From Molossus alvarezi (lineage: Eukaryota; Chordata; Mammalia; Chiroptera; Molossidae), in contig CM073887.1 of assembly GCA_037176705.1 (NCBI GenBank), positions 28,151,501-28,215,500 on the forward strand: a stretch of DNA of 64,000 nt, given 5' to 3'. Positions within the stretch are counted from its first letter, which is position 1; each line of letters begins with the position of its first letter. Position numbers and translations under genes: made by a program. The notes beneath the pieces are model-generated. The model saw only the letters and a list, made by a program, of their open reading frames with translations. It had not been told where the DNA came from and did no database searches. Positions 1 to 11,010 of the stretch are shown in pieces.

Positions 1-529
1 ATGGTTTTAACAAGTAGATAAAGTTTACTCCAAATATAAAGCCTATGGTTCTGATGAGAATAATAAATGATGTCTGAGATTAAGTGAGAAAAATGGTATG
101 GTCCATATTTATAAAACAGTGTAATGATTTTCATTTCTTTTGTTGTGTCTTACTCTGAGAAGTAACTTTTAGAAGATTTTATTTTTATAGGCTATTTTTT
201 CTTAAGTGAAATATTTTAATGCCCATGGTTCAAGATTGTTTTAAATAGAACACATTGTAAATTTTATAATAGAATTTTATGGAAATTCTTTCAGAGAATG
301 TTTAACAAAGCAGATAATGTAAATTAAAAACCCTCCTCAAAATGGTATTAGTATCTAATAAATATAGAATAAAAGAATAAAGATAATAGGACAAAATGTT
401 ATTAAAAAAAAATCAAGTAGTTTTTTCAGTTTGGTGATTTATTCACTAGACCTTTCTAGTTTTGCCAAATGAGTTATAATAATCAGAAAAGCAATTTAAC
501 TTTCATGTCACTGTCACATTAGCTCATTT
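1..529. other. AT-rich unassigned sequence
   Basis: No repeat family, RNA gene or coding frame could be recognised here. The sequence is AT-rich with short A runs and multiple stops in all frames. Confidence 0.5.
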
Positions 530-685
530 TATTCCCACATCAATTACATATATTATGGAGGACAGATATTATTACCTCAGTTGTACAAGCAATAGAAGCT
601 TGAAGATTAAGAAATTTATTCAATGTCACACAACTCATCAAGAACAAGACCAGTCCTGGAATCACATAATCCTGAATTTCTATCT
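530..685 (-). repeat. MIR SINE relic
   Basis: On the plus strand this reads as the reverse complement of the MIR core and 3' half: a degraded 'gaggacagatatta...' segment, then a 'aatgtcacacaactcatcaa' stretch that corresponds to the MIR box usually reading 'ggtcacacagctagtaa'. It is strongly diverged, as expected for an element that predates placental radiation. It abuts the left TSD of the adjacent L1. Confidence 0.65.
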
Positions 686-694
686 TGTTGAGTC

Positions 695-711
695 CTAACT
701 TGTTCTTTATT
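695..711. repeat. Left TSD of L1 element 1
   Basis: The 17-bp sequence ctaacttgttctttatt occurs here and again at 5849-5865, exactly flanking the L1. A perfect duplication of this length is the hallmark of target-primed reverse transcription and fixes both ends of the insertion. Confidence 0.9.
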
Positions 712-1099
712 TTGCTTGTTTTAAATTTATCTTTATTGTTTAAAGTATTAGAGATGTCCCTCCTATTTTCCCCATTGGCACCCTCCTCCCACCCTGCCTT
801 CACCTCACTGTTGTCTGTGTTCATTGGCTATGCATATATGCATATCAGTTCTTTGGTTTATCTTTTCCCACCCCTCACCCCCTTCCATCTGAGGTTTGTC
901 GGTCTGTTCCCTAATTCTATATCTCTGGATCTATTTTGATTGTCAGCTTATTTTGTTCATTATATTCCACAAATAAGTGAGATCATGTGATACTTGTCTT
1001 TATCTGACTGGCTTATTTCACTTAGTGTAATACTCTCCAGGTCCCTCCATGTCGTCCCAAAGGGTAAGAGATTTTTCTTCTTAAAACTGCATAGTGCTC

Positions 1100-3990
1100 C
1101 ACTGTGTAATGTACCATAACTTTTTTATCCACTTATCTATTGATGGACACTTGAGCCGTTTCCAGATCTTAGCTATTGTAAATAGCACTGCTATGAACAT
1201 AGGGATGCATATCTTCTTTCTGGTTGGTGTTTCGGGCTTCTTAGGATATATTTCTAAAACATAGGATCACTGAGTCAAATGGCAGTTCCATCTTTAATTT
1301 TTCGAGGAAACACCATAGTGTTTTCCATAGTGGCTGCACCAGTCTGTATTCCCACCAGCGGTGTACTAGAGTCCCCTTTTCTCCACATCCTCACCACACC
1401 TGTTGTTTGAGGATCTGTTGACAGTAGCCATTATGGCAAGGGTGAGATAATACCTTATTATCATTTTAATTTGCATCTCTCTGATAATAAGTGACACTGA
1501 GCATTGTTTTTTTCATGCCTCTTAGCCATTGGTATGTCCTCTTTAGAGAAGTGTCTATATAGGTCCTCTGCTTGTTTCTTAATTGGATTGTTTGTCTTCC
1601 TTTTGTTGAGCTATATGTGCACTTTATATATTTTGGAATTTAACCACTTATTTGATGTATCCTTGGTAATTATGTTCCCCCACACAGTGGGTTCCCTTTA
1701 CATTTTGATGCTTATTTTTTTTTCTGTGCAGAAGTTTTTTAGTTTGATATAGTCCCATTTATTATTTTTTTCCTTTGTTTCTCTTGTTCTTGGCAATGTA
1801 TTGGTGAAAATTCTGCTTTGTGTGATGTTTGAGCTTTTGCTACCTACATTTCCTTCTAGAATTGCTATGGTTTCACAACTTATATTTAAGTATTTTATCC
1901 ATTTTAAGTTTATTCTTGTGTATGGTGTAAGTTGGTGGTCTAGTTTCATTTTTTTTTTGCACGTACCTGTCCAGTTTTCCCAGCACCATTTATTGAAGAG
2001 ACTGTTTTTACTTCATTGTATGCTCTTGCCTCTTTTGTCAAATATTAATTGAGCATACTGTTTTGCATCAATTTCTGGGTTCTCTGTTCTGTCCCACTGA
2101 TTTATATTCCTGTTTTTGTGCCAATACCCAGCTGTTTGATTATAGTGGCTTTGTAGTATAGATTGATAGGTATTGTGATCCCTCTAACTTTGTTCTTTTT
2201 CAAGATCACTGTAGCTATTTGGAGTCTTTTTTGGCTCCATATAAACTTTTGGAGTTTTTGTTTTAGCTCTGTGAAATATACTATTGGTATTTTAATAGAT
2301 ATTGCATTGAATCTTTATATTGCTTTGGGTTGTATGGACATTTTAATGATGTTGATTCTTCCCATCTATGAACATGGTATATGTTTCTACTTTTTTATAT
2401 GTTACTCTATTTCTTTTTTCAATGTCCTGTAATTTTCTGAGAACAGGTCTTTAACCTCCTTGGTTAAGTTTATTCCTAGGTATCTTAATTTTTTCATTGC
2501 AATAGAAAATTGGATTGATTTTTAAATTTCTCTTTCTGAGTGCTCATTATTGGTATATAAAAATGCCATCGAGCCCTGGCCAGTTTAGTTCAGTGATTAG
2601 AGTGTTGGCCCATAGACAGAAGGGTCTTGGGTTTGATTACCAGTCAAGGGCATGTACCTGAGTTGCAGGTTGATCCCTGGCCCTGGTCAGGGTCATGTGG
2701 GACACAATCATTTGATATGTCTCTCACGTCCATGCTTCTTTCTCTTTTTCTCTCCTTCCCTCCTTTCCCCCCAATCTAAAAATCAATGAAAAAATATCCT
2801 CAGGTGAGAATTAACAAAAAACAAATAAACAAACAACAAAACAAGCCATTGATTTCTGGATGTTAATTTTGTATTCTGCTACTTTACCAAATTCATTTAT
2901 TAAATCTAGTAGATTTTTGGTGGAGTCTTTAGGGTTTTCTATGTACAATACATGTCATCTGCAAATAATGATAGTTTCACTTCCTCCTTTCCAGTTTGGA
3001 TGCCTTTTTTATTTTATTTTTTTCTTATCTGATTGCTGTGGTTAAGACTTCCAGTACTATGTTGAATAAGAGAGGCAAAAGAAGACTGTTATCCCTGTCT
3101 TGTTTCTGTTCTTAAGAGAAATGCTTTTATTTTTTGCCTACTGATTCTGATGTTGGCTGTTGGTTTGTCATATATGGCCTTTATTATGTTGAGGTATGAT
3201 TACCCTATTCACACTTTGCTGAGAGTTTTTATTAAAAAAGGGTGCTGGATTTTGTCAAATGCTTTTTCAGCATCTATTGATATAAGCATATGATTTTTAT
3301 CTTTCATTTTGTTTATTTGGTGTATCACATTTATTGATTTGCAAATATTGTACCAGCCTTGCATCCCAGTGATAAATCCCACTTGGTTGTGGGGAATAAT
3401 TTTTTTTACTATATTGCTGGGTCGATTTGCTAATTTTTTTTAGGATTTTGGTGTCTATGTTCATTGGGGATATTGATCTGTAAGTTTCTTTCTTTATAGT
3501 GGTTTTATCTTGTTTTGGAATTAGGATTATGCTGGCCTCATAAAAAGCTTGAAAGTCTTCCTTCTTCTTGAATTTTTTGGAATACTTTGAGGAGAATAGG
3601 TGTTATTTCATCTTTGAACGTTCGGTAAAACTCCCCTTTGAAGATGTCTGGACCATGGCTTTTGTTTTCTGGGAGTTTATTGATTACTGCTTCAATTTCT
3701 TTAGTTGTTATTGGACTGTTAAGGTTTTGTGACTCTTCCCTGGTGGGTTTTGGAAGCTTATATGATTCTAAGAAACTGTTTATTTCACGTAGGTTGTCCA
3801 ATTTGTTGGCATATAGTTGTTCATAGTATTTTCTTACAATCCTTTGTATTCCTACAGTGGCATTTCTTATTTCACCTTTTTCATTTCTGATTTTATTAAT
3901 TTGGGTCCTCTCTCTTTGTTTCTTGGTGAATCTGGCTAAAGATTGATCAATCTTGTTTATCTTTTCAAAGAACTAGCTCTTGATTTTATT
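1100..3990 (-). pseudogene. L1 ORF2 remnant (RT and C-terminal part, element 1)
   Basis: In minus orientation this encodes broken pieces of L1 ORF2p, the endonuclease/reverse transcriptase that copies L1 RNA into the genome. The longest clear piece is 3801-3538, 87 residues, which reads MDNLREINSFLESY through ITTKEIEAVINKLPENKS, the segment just upstream of RT, and continues into FKGEFYRTFKDE. The C-terminal region up to about 1100 is recognisable only in pieces. The SINE at 2573-2843 splits it and numerous stops and frameshifts are present. It aligns by eye with element 2, which keeps longer frames. Confidence 0.85.
2565..2852 (+). mobile_element. Ves SINE, long lineage, inserted in L1 element 1
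   Basis: The SINE body is 2573-2843. It starts gccctggccagtttag, carries degraded tRNA A-box (ttcagtgattagagtg) and B-box (ggtttgattac) sequences, then a pyrimidine-rich segment, the 'tatcctcaggtgag' hairpin remnant and an A-rich tail. Imperfect TSDs gccatcga (2565-2572) and gccattga (2845-2852) flank it. L1 ORF2 sequence resumes immediately after, so it is younger than the host L1. Confidence 0.9.
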
Positions 3991-4029
3991 TTCATGCAAT
4001 TTTTTTTTTCATCCCTTCACTTTCATCCT

Positions 4030-4165
4030 GTGTGAATCATTTGTTCTGAGGTAGGTCTCTTGTAGACAGCATATATATGGGCCATGTTTTCTTATCCAGC
4101 TACCCTATCTCTTTTGATTGGAACATTTAAGCCATTTACATTTAAGGTTATTATTGATAGGTACT
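4030..4165 (-). pseudogene. L1 ORF2 N-terminal endonuclease fragment (element 1)
   Basis: Read on the minus strand, this encodes 'TLNVNGLN' followed about 30 residues later by 'GPYICCLQETYLRT'. These are the conserved first blocks of the L1 AP-type endonuclease and contain the positions of the catalytic Asn and Glu. The remaining endonuclease (GDFN, SDH blocks) is absent: the next sequence to the left is the segment just before reverse transcriptase. The deletion thus removed most of the nuclease domain. Confidence 0.75.
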
Positions 4166-4199
4166 TATTTGCTGCCATTTTAATTCTTTATGCCTGTGT

Positions 4200-5079
4200 T
4201 CCTCTATCTCTCTTTCTTCTTATAACAGTCCCTTTAGCATGTCTTGCAGTGTCGGTTGTGGTAATAAACTCCTTCAGCATTTATTTTTTCTGTGAAGCTC
4301 TTCATTTCTACTTCAATTCTGAATGATAGCCTTGCTGAATAGAACAGTCTTGAATTCAGTCCCTTGCTTTTCATTACTTTTTATGTTTCATGTCACTTCC
4401 TTCTGGCCTACAGAGTTTCTATTGAGAAATCAGCTGACAGTCTAATGGGAGCTCCCTTGTAGGTAACTTTCTATATCTCTCTTGCTGCCTTTAAGATTCT
4501 TTCTTTGTCTTAATGTTTGCCCTTTTAATTATGATGTGTCTAGATTTGGGTCTTTTTGGGTTCATCTTGAGTGGGACTTTCTGTGTTTCCTGGACTTGTG
4601 TGATTTTTTTTCCTTCACCAGGTTAAGGAAGTTTTCTGTCATTATTTCTTCAAACAGGTTCTCTATTCTTTTCTCCTTCTGGTAATCCTCTGATGCAAAT
4701 ATCATTACATTTCATATTGTCCCATAGCTCCCTTATACTTTCCTCCTGCCCACCCCACCCCTCTTTTTTTTCACTTTCTTTTCCATTTGCTGCTCTGACT
4801 GGGTGTTTTTATTTTCTAACTTATCTTCTATCTTATTGATTCTATCCTCAGCTTCTTCTGATCTACTATGTCATTCTTTATTTTTGCTTGATTCTTATTA
4901 ACTTCTACCATTTTTTTCAAGCTTCTGCTGAGCTCTATATAGTTCTTATTAAGTTGCTTATAATTCTCACTAAGTTGTTTGAGCACCCTTACTACCATTA
5001 CTTTTAATTCTTTATCTGACAAACTGCTTGCCTCCATTTCATTTAGTTCCTTTTCTGGTGATTCCTCCTTTTCATTCAT
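4200..5079 (-). pseudogene. L1 ORF1 remnant (element 1)
   Basis: ORF1p is the trimeric RNA-binding chaperone of L1. The frame starts with ATG at 5079 and stays open to 4828 (83 residues, starting MNEKEESPEKEL). That stretch is rich in K, E, N and L, with heptad-like spacing (SLSDKELKVMVVRVLKQLSENYKQL), consistent with the ORF1p coiled coil. Left of 4828 the RNA-recognition and C-terminal parts continue in broken frames to about 4200. It sits just upstream of the ORF2 N-terminus, in normal L1 order. Confidence 0.75.
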
Positions 5080-5848
5080 TGTGGGTTATTTCTTTGTATC
5101 ACCATTTTTACGGTCTGATAGTTTGTGGCACACTGGGTCATGCTGGCAAGTTTGTGCATTTAGGAGTTGTGCCAGGACCAGGATCTCACCAGATCTGAGA
5201 TCCAGACCAGTCATCTGGGGCTGCAGCAGCAAGGCATGTGACTCCTGGCTTCTGCTGGGTCTGTGGGGTCCATGGTTCTGGGCTGGTGAGTGCCTGTCTC
5301 AGTAGATGTCTCTTGTCTGTTGTGAATCCAGGAGGGTTGAGGGCTTGTGGCTCATATTTGTATATTGTCATAGACACTACTGGGGTCCTCAGGTCTGGCT
5401 GGTGTGCTGCTGAGGTGCATGGCTCCCACAGTGCCACTGCTGCCTGCTGGACTTGGCTCCTGGGCTACTGATGCTGCCAGGGGTGGGGCTCATCTCCCAA
5501 GCCACAGCTGCTGCCACCACTGGACCAATGGTGCAGAGCACACAAGTGGCCATGTCCCCATGGGCCCTTGTCACTCCCCACTGCATCTTCCCAAGAAGGA
5601 AACAGCAAATATTCCAAAATCGTGGAGCCTTCCAGCCCTGAGCGGGGAGAAGCACCGTGCCAGCAAAGCATAGCAGTAGCCAGCTGCTCCTCTGCTCCCC
5701 TATCTACAGCACTGAACCCATCTTCCCTAAGTTTCCGTACTGCTGCATGGATGCTTATCTACACTCACACCCACTCACACTCTCTCTCGCACTTGCTCAG
5801 CCTCTCACACACTCATCCTCACTCTGGTCTTGCCTGCCGCCATATTCT
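5080..5848 (-). promoter_or_regulatory. L1 5'UTR / internal promoter region
   Basis: This GC-rich segment lies between the ORF1 start and the right TSD and is clearly different in composition from the rest of the element. L1 5'UTRs carry an internal RNA polymerase II promoter. The outermost bases on the minus strand read agaatatggcggcagg, which contains ATGGCGGC, a YY1-type core at 5836-5846 in the position where human L1 also carries a YY1 site. A CA/CT-rich patch lies at about 5760-5826. Confidence 0.7.
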
Positions 5849-5865
5849 CTAACTTGTTCTTTATT
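5849..5865. repeat. Right TSD of L1 element 1
   Basis: ctaacttgttctttatt, identical to 695-711. It marks the exact 5' junction of the L1. Confidence 0.9.
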
Positions 5866-6135
5866 CCTATGACTTCTATACATATTCTATATCTGTGTGG
5901 AAAGCATCACAATTTATTCATTTGCTCATATTAGAAAGTTTGTCCCTTTCTATCATGTACTTCTCATCCCTACTCATTTTCTTATCAAATCTAGCACAAA
6001 TACATGTTTTCTATTTTTCCTCAGTTCAGTTCATGCCTTTGTTATATCTGCCCTATAATATTTCAATAGTGTCCTAATTTGTCTTCCTGCTTCCAGGACT
6101 TACTGGTTCTAATATGTTTTGAACTTTGCTTCACA
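5866..6135. other. Short unassigned spacer
   Basis: No repeat or coding feature is recognised between the L1 TSD and the next SINE. Confidence 0.4.
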
Positions 6136-6306
6136 GTTGTCTTTTCAAGGCCTGGCTGGATAGCTCAGTTGGTTAGAGTGTCCTCCTGATATGCCCACAT
6201 TGTTGGTTTAATCTCCTGTCAGAGCACATGCAAGAAATACAAGAAGCAACCAATGAATGGAACAACAAATCAATGTTTCTTTCTCTCTCTGTCTTGTTTC
6301 CTCTCC

Positions 6307-6340
<34 letters not shown>

Positions 6341-6350
6341 GTCTTTTCAA
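6136..6350 (+). mobile_element. tRNA-derived SINE, third head type
   Basis: The body is 6149-6337. The head reads ggcctggctggatagctcag, then ttggttagagtgtcc and a degraded B-box, followed by 'accaatgaatggaacaac', a short CT-rich part and a pure A tail of more than 25 bases. The 13-bp TSD gttgtcttttcaa is perfect at 6136-6148 and 6338-6350. This head and the AATGAATG block differ from the other two SINE lineages in the window; the copy at 17595 belongs to the same type. Confidence 0.9.
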
Positions 6351-6727
6351 AACATACATTATACATTACAACCAAGTGCTCTGAAACCATCCATGGGTCA
6401 GCATTTTATAGCATAAACTCTGAGCTTGTTGATGCACTATAGGAGTGAGGACCTTCACAGTCAAGCTCTGTATTTTACTATCATGAAACCCTTAAGTGGT
6501 TCAAGCTCTGCCACAACAAACAATTGCTACATACACAGTAAAAACCATAGAAATCCATACTAGCTGACAAATGCCCCTGGCCCATTCTCTATCTTCCAAT
6601 GTCTTATGAATTAACTTTTCTGCTTTCCTTTTCTCTGAATCCTTTAATTTGTCAGTTTGGCTTTTTATTTTCTTTTACTTCTATTTGGATTTAGTAAATA
6701 GCCTGACTTTGAACTTTAGACTTGGTA

Positions 6728-6966
6728 CTAACCTGGTAACTTTTTTTAAATATGCTTTTTATTGATTTTTGAAAGAGAAAGGAAAGAAGAAAAAGATAGA
6801 AACATCAATATGAGAAACATAAATCGGCTGCCTCCTGCCCGCCCCCTACTAGGGATCAAGCCTGCAACTCAGGATGTGCCCTAACTGGGAATCCAATTGG
6901 GACCTGTTAGTCCACGGGACAATGCTCAATCCACTGAGCCACACCAGCTGGGCTAACCTGGTAACT
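6728..6966 (-). mobile_element. Ves SINE, short lineage
   Basis: The body is 6742-6952 on the minus strand, ending on the plus strand in ccactgagccacaccagctg (reverse complement of the head). The tail side carries 'tttttattgatttttgaaag'. The 14-bp TSD ctaacctggtaact is perfect at 6728-6741 and 6953-6966. Confidence 0.92.
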
Positions 6967-7509
6967 CTTTTGAGTGCTGTGCCTGGAAAATCCCCTTGGT
7001 TCTAATGGAAAATTCAGTTGAGAGGCATCTGGCCCTCACTTTCTTTATCAGTCAAGGTTCAGTACAGGGAACAGAAACCACTCTGAGAAGTTAGTTAAGA
7101 TAGGTTTTAAGTTGTTGGGAAGGTTGAAGAATTTTTCAGCTGAGCTTATTAGAAATACTCTCAGAGCTATGCTCATTTGCCCACTAAGGAGAATATTATG
7201 CTGTCTGAGATCACTTTTTGTCCTAGACCATGCTGGGGCCCACCTATACTATCACAACAGCCTCTCAGAATCTACGACACTAACAACAGATATTTTGCTG
7301 CTCCTGCTAGGGAACCTTAACATGTTCACAACCTTAACTGGAAGCAGCAACTACCATACAAGCACTAGAAATAACACCTCATTTTCATCTTTTCTAAATC
7401 TCAGGACAGCATGTAATTGATGGACCTAATTTATACCAAGAACCCTAGATGCAAGGGAATTTGAAAAAAAGAGAAGCAGTTTTTTGCTTTCTGAAGAAGG
7501 AAGGATGGA
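6967..7509. other. Unassigned sequence
   Basis: Mixed-composition DNA. 7040-7440 may be an old retroelement relic (a 'caaggttcagtacagggaac' block), but I could not assign a family. The 102-residue frame at 7112-7420 has no recognisable domain. Confidence 0.3.
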
Positions 7510-7595
7510 AGGGAGGGAGGGAGGGAGGGAGGGAGGAAGGAAGGAAGGAAGGAAGGAAGGAAGGAAGGAAGGAAGGAAGGAAGGAAGGAAGGAAA
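7510..7595. repeat. (GGGA)n/(GGAA)n microsatellite
   Basis: A run of GGGA units passes into about fifteen pure GGAA units. It is all-purine on the plus strand. Frames through it give repetitive Gly/Arg/Lys/Glu peptides that are not genes. Confidence 0.97.
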
Positions 7596-8735
7596 ATGAT
7601 CCAGTCCAGTGTCCTCAGTGTCCTTCCAACTTTAGCTCCTGTACTGCTTCTCTGACAAAGTCTGTATTTCTTTCCCTTCCTCTATGTACTTTCTTTTTTT
7701 CAGGTAATTTCCTCCTTTAATCCAACATTACCCATCAATATGCTATGATTGAACCAATAAATATATATATTTAGGACAAATAGGAAAACATAAATATTCC
7801 TAGGTAATCTATAAAAATTTTTTATTTTATTGGCATTGTTAAATCTAGTCTGCATTTATCTTCCAAACAAGAGAATAAATAAGAAACTGAAATTAAATAG
7901 ACAGTGAATCCCATTTCTGGAATGCTCAAACATTTTGAATCTAACTTCTGGAGGCTTTAAATTGTTCACGATTCAAACTTACCCACAAAATCCTGACTTG
8001 TCAACATTGCTCCAGGCTATATACAATATGTATCAGAAGGTAATAAAAAACTGGACATCTGGATACAATCTATCTGCTATTTGAAAAATTCATTTCAGAA
8101 AATTAGAAAGTCAGGTGAGGCCAAGTTATTAACCTGGCTGCTGGAAAAGGTGAGAGCATATTTCCTGTGTACAGGGGGGCTCAGGTCTAATTGTTTATCT
8201 AATTCACTTATCCTCAAACATATCTGTTCACATTCACCTCAGTATAGACCTGTAAGAAAAATTTAAGTTCATAATGCACATGTGCATTTCCAAAAGTAAT
8301 GCTGGCAGAAACAATGTTTACAAATGCAGATTTGTGTTGTTACTGTTGGTGTGTATGTGATCACCATCCAGTCCAGGGAGAAGAGCCTCCATTCTTCTTC
8401 CCTTTCCTCTTGGCCCACGTGCATGCCCTAGAAATCCAGGGAAGGGCCCCTGTGTGGTGCAGAAGGAGCAGTCAGGAGGTTTGGCAACTTCTGAACATTG
8501 AAGTTTCTCAATCTGTGGGTGACCTAAATTGGTATGTTTGAAATGTGTACATCAAAAAGGAGAGTCACACATGCTAGTGGCACAAAGTGTCTATAGTAGG
8601 TTTTACAAGGTGATATTCAAGGAGATCAACTGTTTATTTTTACATTAAATAAAACAAATCCTCTAGTCTTTTCTGACTCTATAATGATGAGCAAGGATAG
8701 AAAAATTTGTATCACCTATTTTCAGGATAGGGGGG
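7596..8735. other. Unassigned sequence
   Basis: AT-rich and mixed DNA without a recognised repeat. A short (AT)n lies near 7755. No supported coding region. Confidence 0.35.
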
Positions 8736-8997
8736 TGTCCACCAAGTTTAGACAATAATGAATAAAAAACATTTATTTGAGCAAAGGATTGCAGTCCAGG
8801 AGGCACCGATTCTGGTAGAAATTCACGTTGTGCTCCAGGAAGAACAAAGAAAACTGAAGCTTATAAAGGCACAAACCACATGTTGTAACAAAAGAAACGT
8901 TCCCTATTGGCTGTCTAATGTGATACGATGACTAGTTCAGAAAAGATTGGTCAGGGCCCACTGCCCGTGGTAAGAATCTGAGGTGAGCAAATTTCAG
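8736..8997 (-). mobile_element. Candidate endogenous-retrovirus LTR
   Basis: On the minus strand this has the order of a retroviral LTR: a CCAAT motif (agccaatagg, about 8915), a TATA-like tttataagctt about 45 bases downstream, then an AATAAA polyadenylation signal about 90 bases further, and an end at cttggtggaca. On the plus strand it starts TG at 8736 and a CA lies at 8996-8997. No matching target duplication was found, so the outer boundary is uncertain and the U3 could extend beyond 9000. I do not recognise the family. Confidence 0.45.
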
Positions 8998-9260
8998 GAT
9001 GTGCTTCTTAGGCAAGCACGAGAGTCCAGGAGTTCAATCTCATTTAGGTCCTCAATACAAATGAAGGATGCTGGCTGCTGAAACAGCTTGGCTCCCTCCA
9101 CGGTGAAGATTGCAGATGGTCTGGTGGTCATGATAAGGAAGAACCAGAATTCATGAAGTGGTTTCACTCCTGGTTCAAAAGTCCAAAACTTCATGGGTGG
9201 GATGAGCACAAAGCAAACTTTTTCATGGTCTTCCGAATCCAATTTTTGTTCCCTAGACAT
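8994..9260 (-). other. 88-residue open frame of unknown meaning
   Basis: A frame on the minus strand encodes MSREQKLDSEDHEK at its start and ends DSRACLRSTS. The composition is protein-like, with aromatic-rich KFWTFEP and HEFWFF segments, but I recognise no domain, signal peptide or family. It lies immediately next to the LTR-like segment, so it may be retroelement U3 or internal sequence. It could also be a processed-pseudogene piece or chance. Confidence 0.2.
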
Positions 9261-10447
9261 AAATTACTTTCATGACAAAGTTCACAGTGGAGTTTAACAA
9301 ACTGAGCTTCTTTGAGTAAAATCAGTCCTTAGATCATCTACAGCAAATAGACACTGAGCAAGGAAGTATGCAGCTAATGGTCAGAAATCATGCTGATAAA
9401 AACGTATCTTTCCTTTTGAGTATTCTTTCCTCTTGCCATTTTGGGAAGGAAGAGGTTCTGGCCATGGAATCCAGCATTCTCTTGACTCAAGGGTTGATTC
9501 AGCTGTTCAGCCTGGCTGGTGCCGCTTCCCCAGTTATTTGTTGCTTGTGCATCTCTCCCACACCTGTATGTTCATTGGACGAGAATGACCTTACCAGAGT
9601 GACAGCCCGGTGCTTCTCTGATCCTCAGTCACGTGTACCAGGAGCTCCATATTCCTTGTCCAGGACCTGCAAAGATTGTCTTCTGCTTTTAGCAGGAGAA
9701 GATTCGAGATGTGGAAGTTACAAATATTTCTGATGAATTTGTCCAAAAAAGAACAACAACTTTAGAACACATAGCACTTGTTTTTTTTACCCATTTTTTC
9801 CTAGTATATAACACACATTTACAGGGCCAGAGTATCCAGTGTTCAGATTTGAGGGAGAAATTGAAAGGATGTTTTATTTTCCACTGTGAGTTGCTTTACC
9901 AACTAATTTTAACTTGTAAGTTGTTTCTGAAGCCTTGTGTTTATAACACTGAATACATATTTCTTTATTTTTTATATAATTACCCCCTTAGTTCTCCCTC
10001 TTTTGTTATCAAGTTTACTTCTCTACAAAAAAATTACTTTCTTTTACAAAAAAAACTTCAAGCACACCTGTGAATATGTTTTTAATTTAGTTTTTTTTTT
10101 TAAATATTCACTTTAATCCCTTGAAATGTGCCTCCATTCAGCTTCATTATTTAGAAGTCATGTTTATATAAGAAAAATAACCACAGAACATAGTTTTGTA
10201 ATGACTGAAGCATTAGGTTTTATTTTTAAAAGGAAGAATTGTATGAAAGATAAAAGTATGAAAGTCAGATGATTATCAAGACTCAGTTATTTCTTATGCT
10301 TCATTTCACTCTTCTAGTATCAGTCAAAATGCTTTTATAGAGTTAAGAGTAAGTATTAAAAAAATAAGAAACATTTAAAACTAAACCAAAAGCAAATGTT
10401 TTTAGTCAAGTGGATATCAGCATCACCTGAGAAATCTGTATAGGCAT
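9261..10447. other. Unassigned sequence
   Basis: 9400-9730 has higher GC and an open plus-strand frame of 121 residues (9368-9733) without any motif I recognise; it might belong with the LTR-like segment to its left. The rest is AT-rich and featureless. Confidence 0.3.
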
Positions 10448-10496
10448 TTGTGTGTGTGTGCATGCATGTGTGTATTTGTGTGCACGTGTGTGTTTG
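10448..10496. repeat. Imperfect (TG)n microsatellite
   Basis: TG units are interrupted by CATGCATG and CACG. This alternating purine-pyrimidine tract could form Z-DNA. Confidence 0.9.
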
Positions 10497-10849
10497 CTGG
10501 GGGTAGAATACCCCATGGTTGTGCCTCATCACATGATCCACTGAATCAACATTCATGCCATACATTCTAGAAACACACTTATACCAGACTCTGATTTTTG
10601 TTTAGATTTGTTCTTCTTTAGCAGTATTGATTGAAAAGTATCAAGGCAAAACCTACTGGTAGTATGTCTAATTGGCATGGTTCATTCCATTTTAATTTTG
10701 CAAAACTGCAAAATAATTTTCAGTTTATGCATATTGTACAAAGAATTATCAAAAATATCTGTAACTTACAAAGCATCTCTGGAGTATCTACAGGATAAAC
10801 TTTATTGGCCATAACTAGTAGAAAGGAGTTTTTCTGTCCTCCATGTCTT

Positions 10850-11010
10850 CTTAAATGCTAACCACATGACAAACACTGGATTAAGGGTCACTCTGTTTTT
10901 ATAAAGAGTACTCCTGCCTTAAAGGAACTTAACAGTCTAAAAAGGAACATTTAGATCCATGTCAGAAATAATTCCCTAATCATTATTTTAACCAATTCAT
11001 TTATTCAACA
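10850..11010 (-). repeat. Possible L2/MIR-class relic
   Basis: It resembles an antisense L2 3' end: 'catgacaaacactgg', then 'aaggaacttaacagtctaa', where the family usually has an 'aggagctcacagtcta' block. It is highly diverged. Confidence 0.35.

Larger units (their letters stand above)
712..5848 (-). mobile_element. L1 LINE reaching its 5' end, internally deleted (element 1)
   Basis: A bat-type L1 lies on the minus strand. Going 5' to 3' along the element (right to left on the plus strand) it has a GC-rich 5'UTR (about 5848-5080), ORF1 starting at 5079, the N-terminus of ORF2 (about 4165-4030), reverse transcriptase and C-terminal ORF2 remnants (about 3990-1100) and a 3'UTR with an A-rich tail (about 1100-712). 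Perfect 17-bp TSDs flank it. A Ves SINE at 2573-2843 interrupts ORF2. About 1 kb is missing at 4000-4035, where sequence jumps from early endonuclease to the region just before reverse transcriptase. ORF2 is broken by many stops, so the copy is dead. Without the SINE it is about 4.9 kb, against about 6 kb for an intact L1. Confidence 0.93.

Noticed and set aside
7510..7595. CRISPR-like array
   Set aside because: It is a simple repeat without spacers. No CRISPR structure exists anywhere in the window, and the DNA is eukaryotic.
7449..7720. Gly/Arg/Lys-rich coding frames
   Set aside because: They are translations of the (GGAA)n microsatellite.
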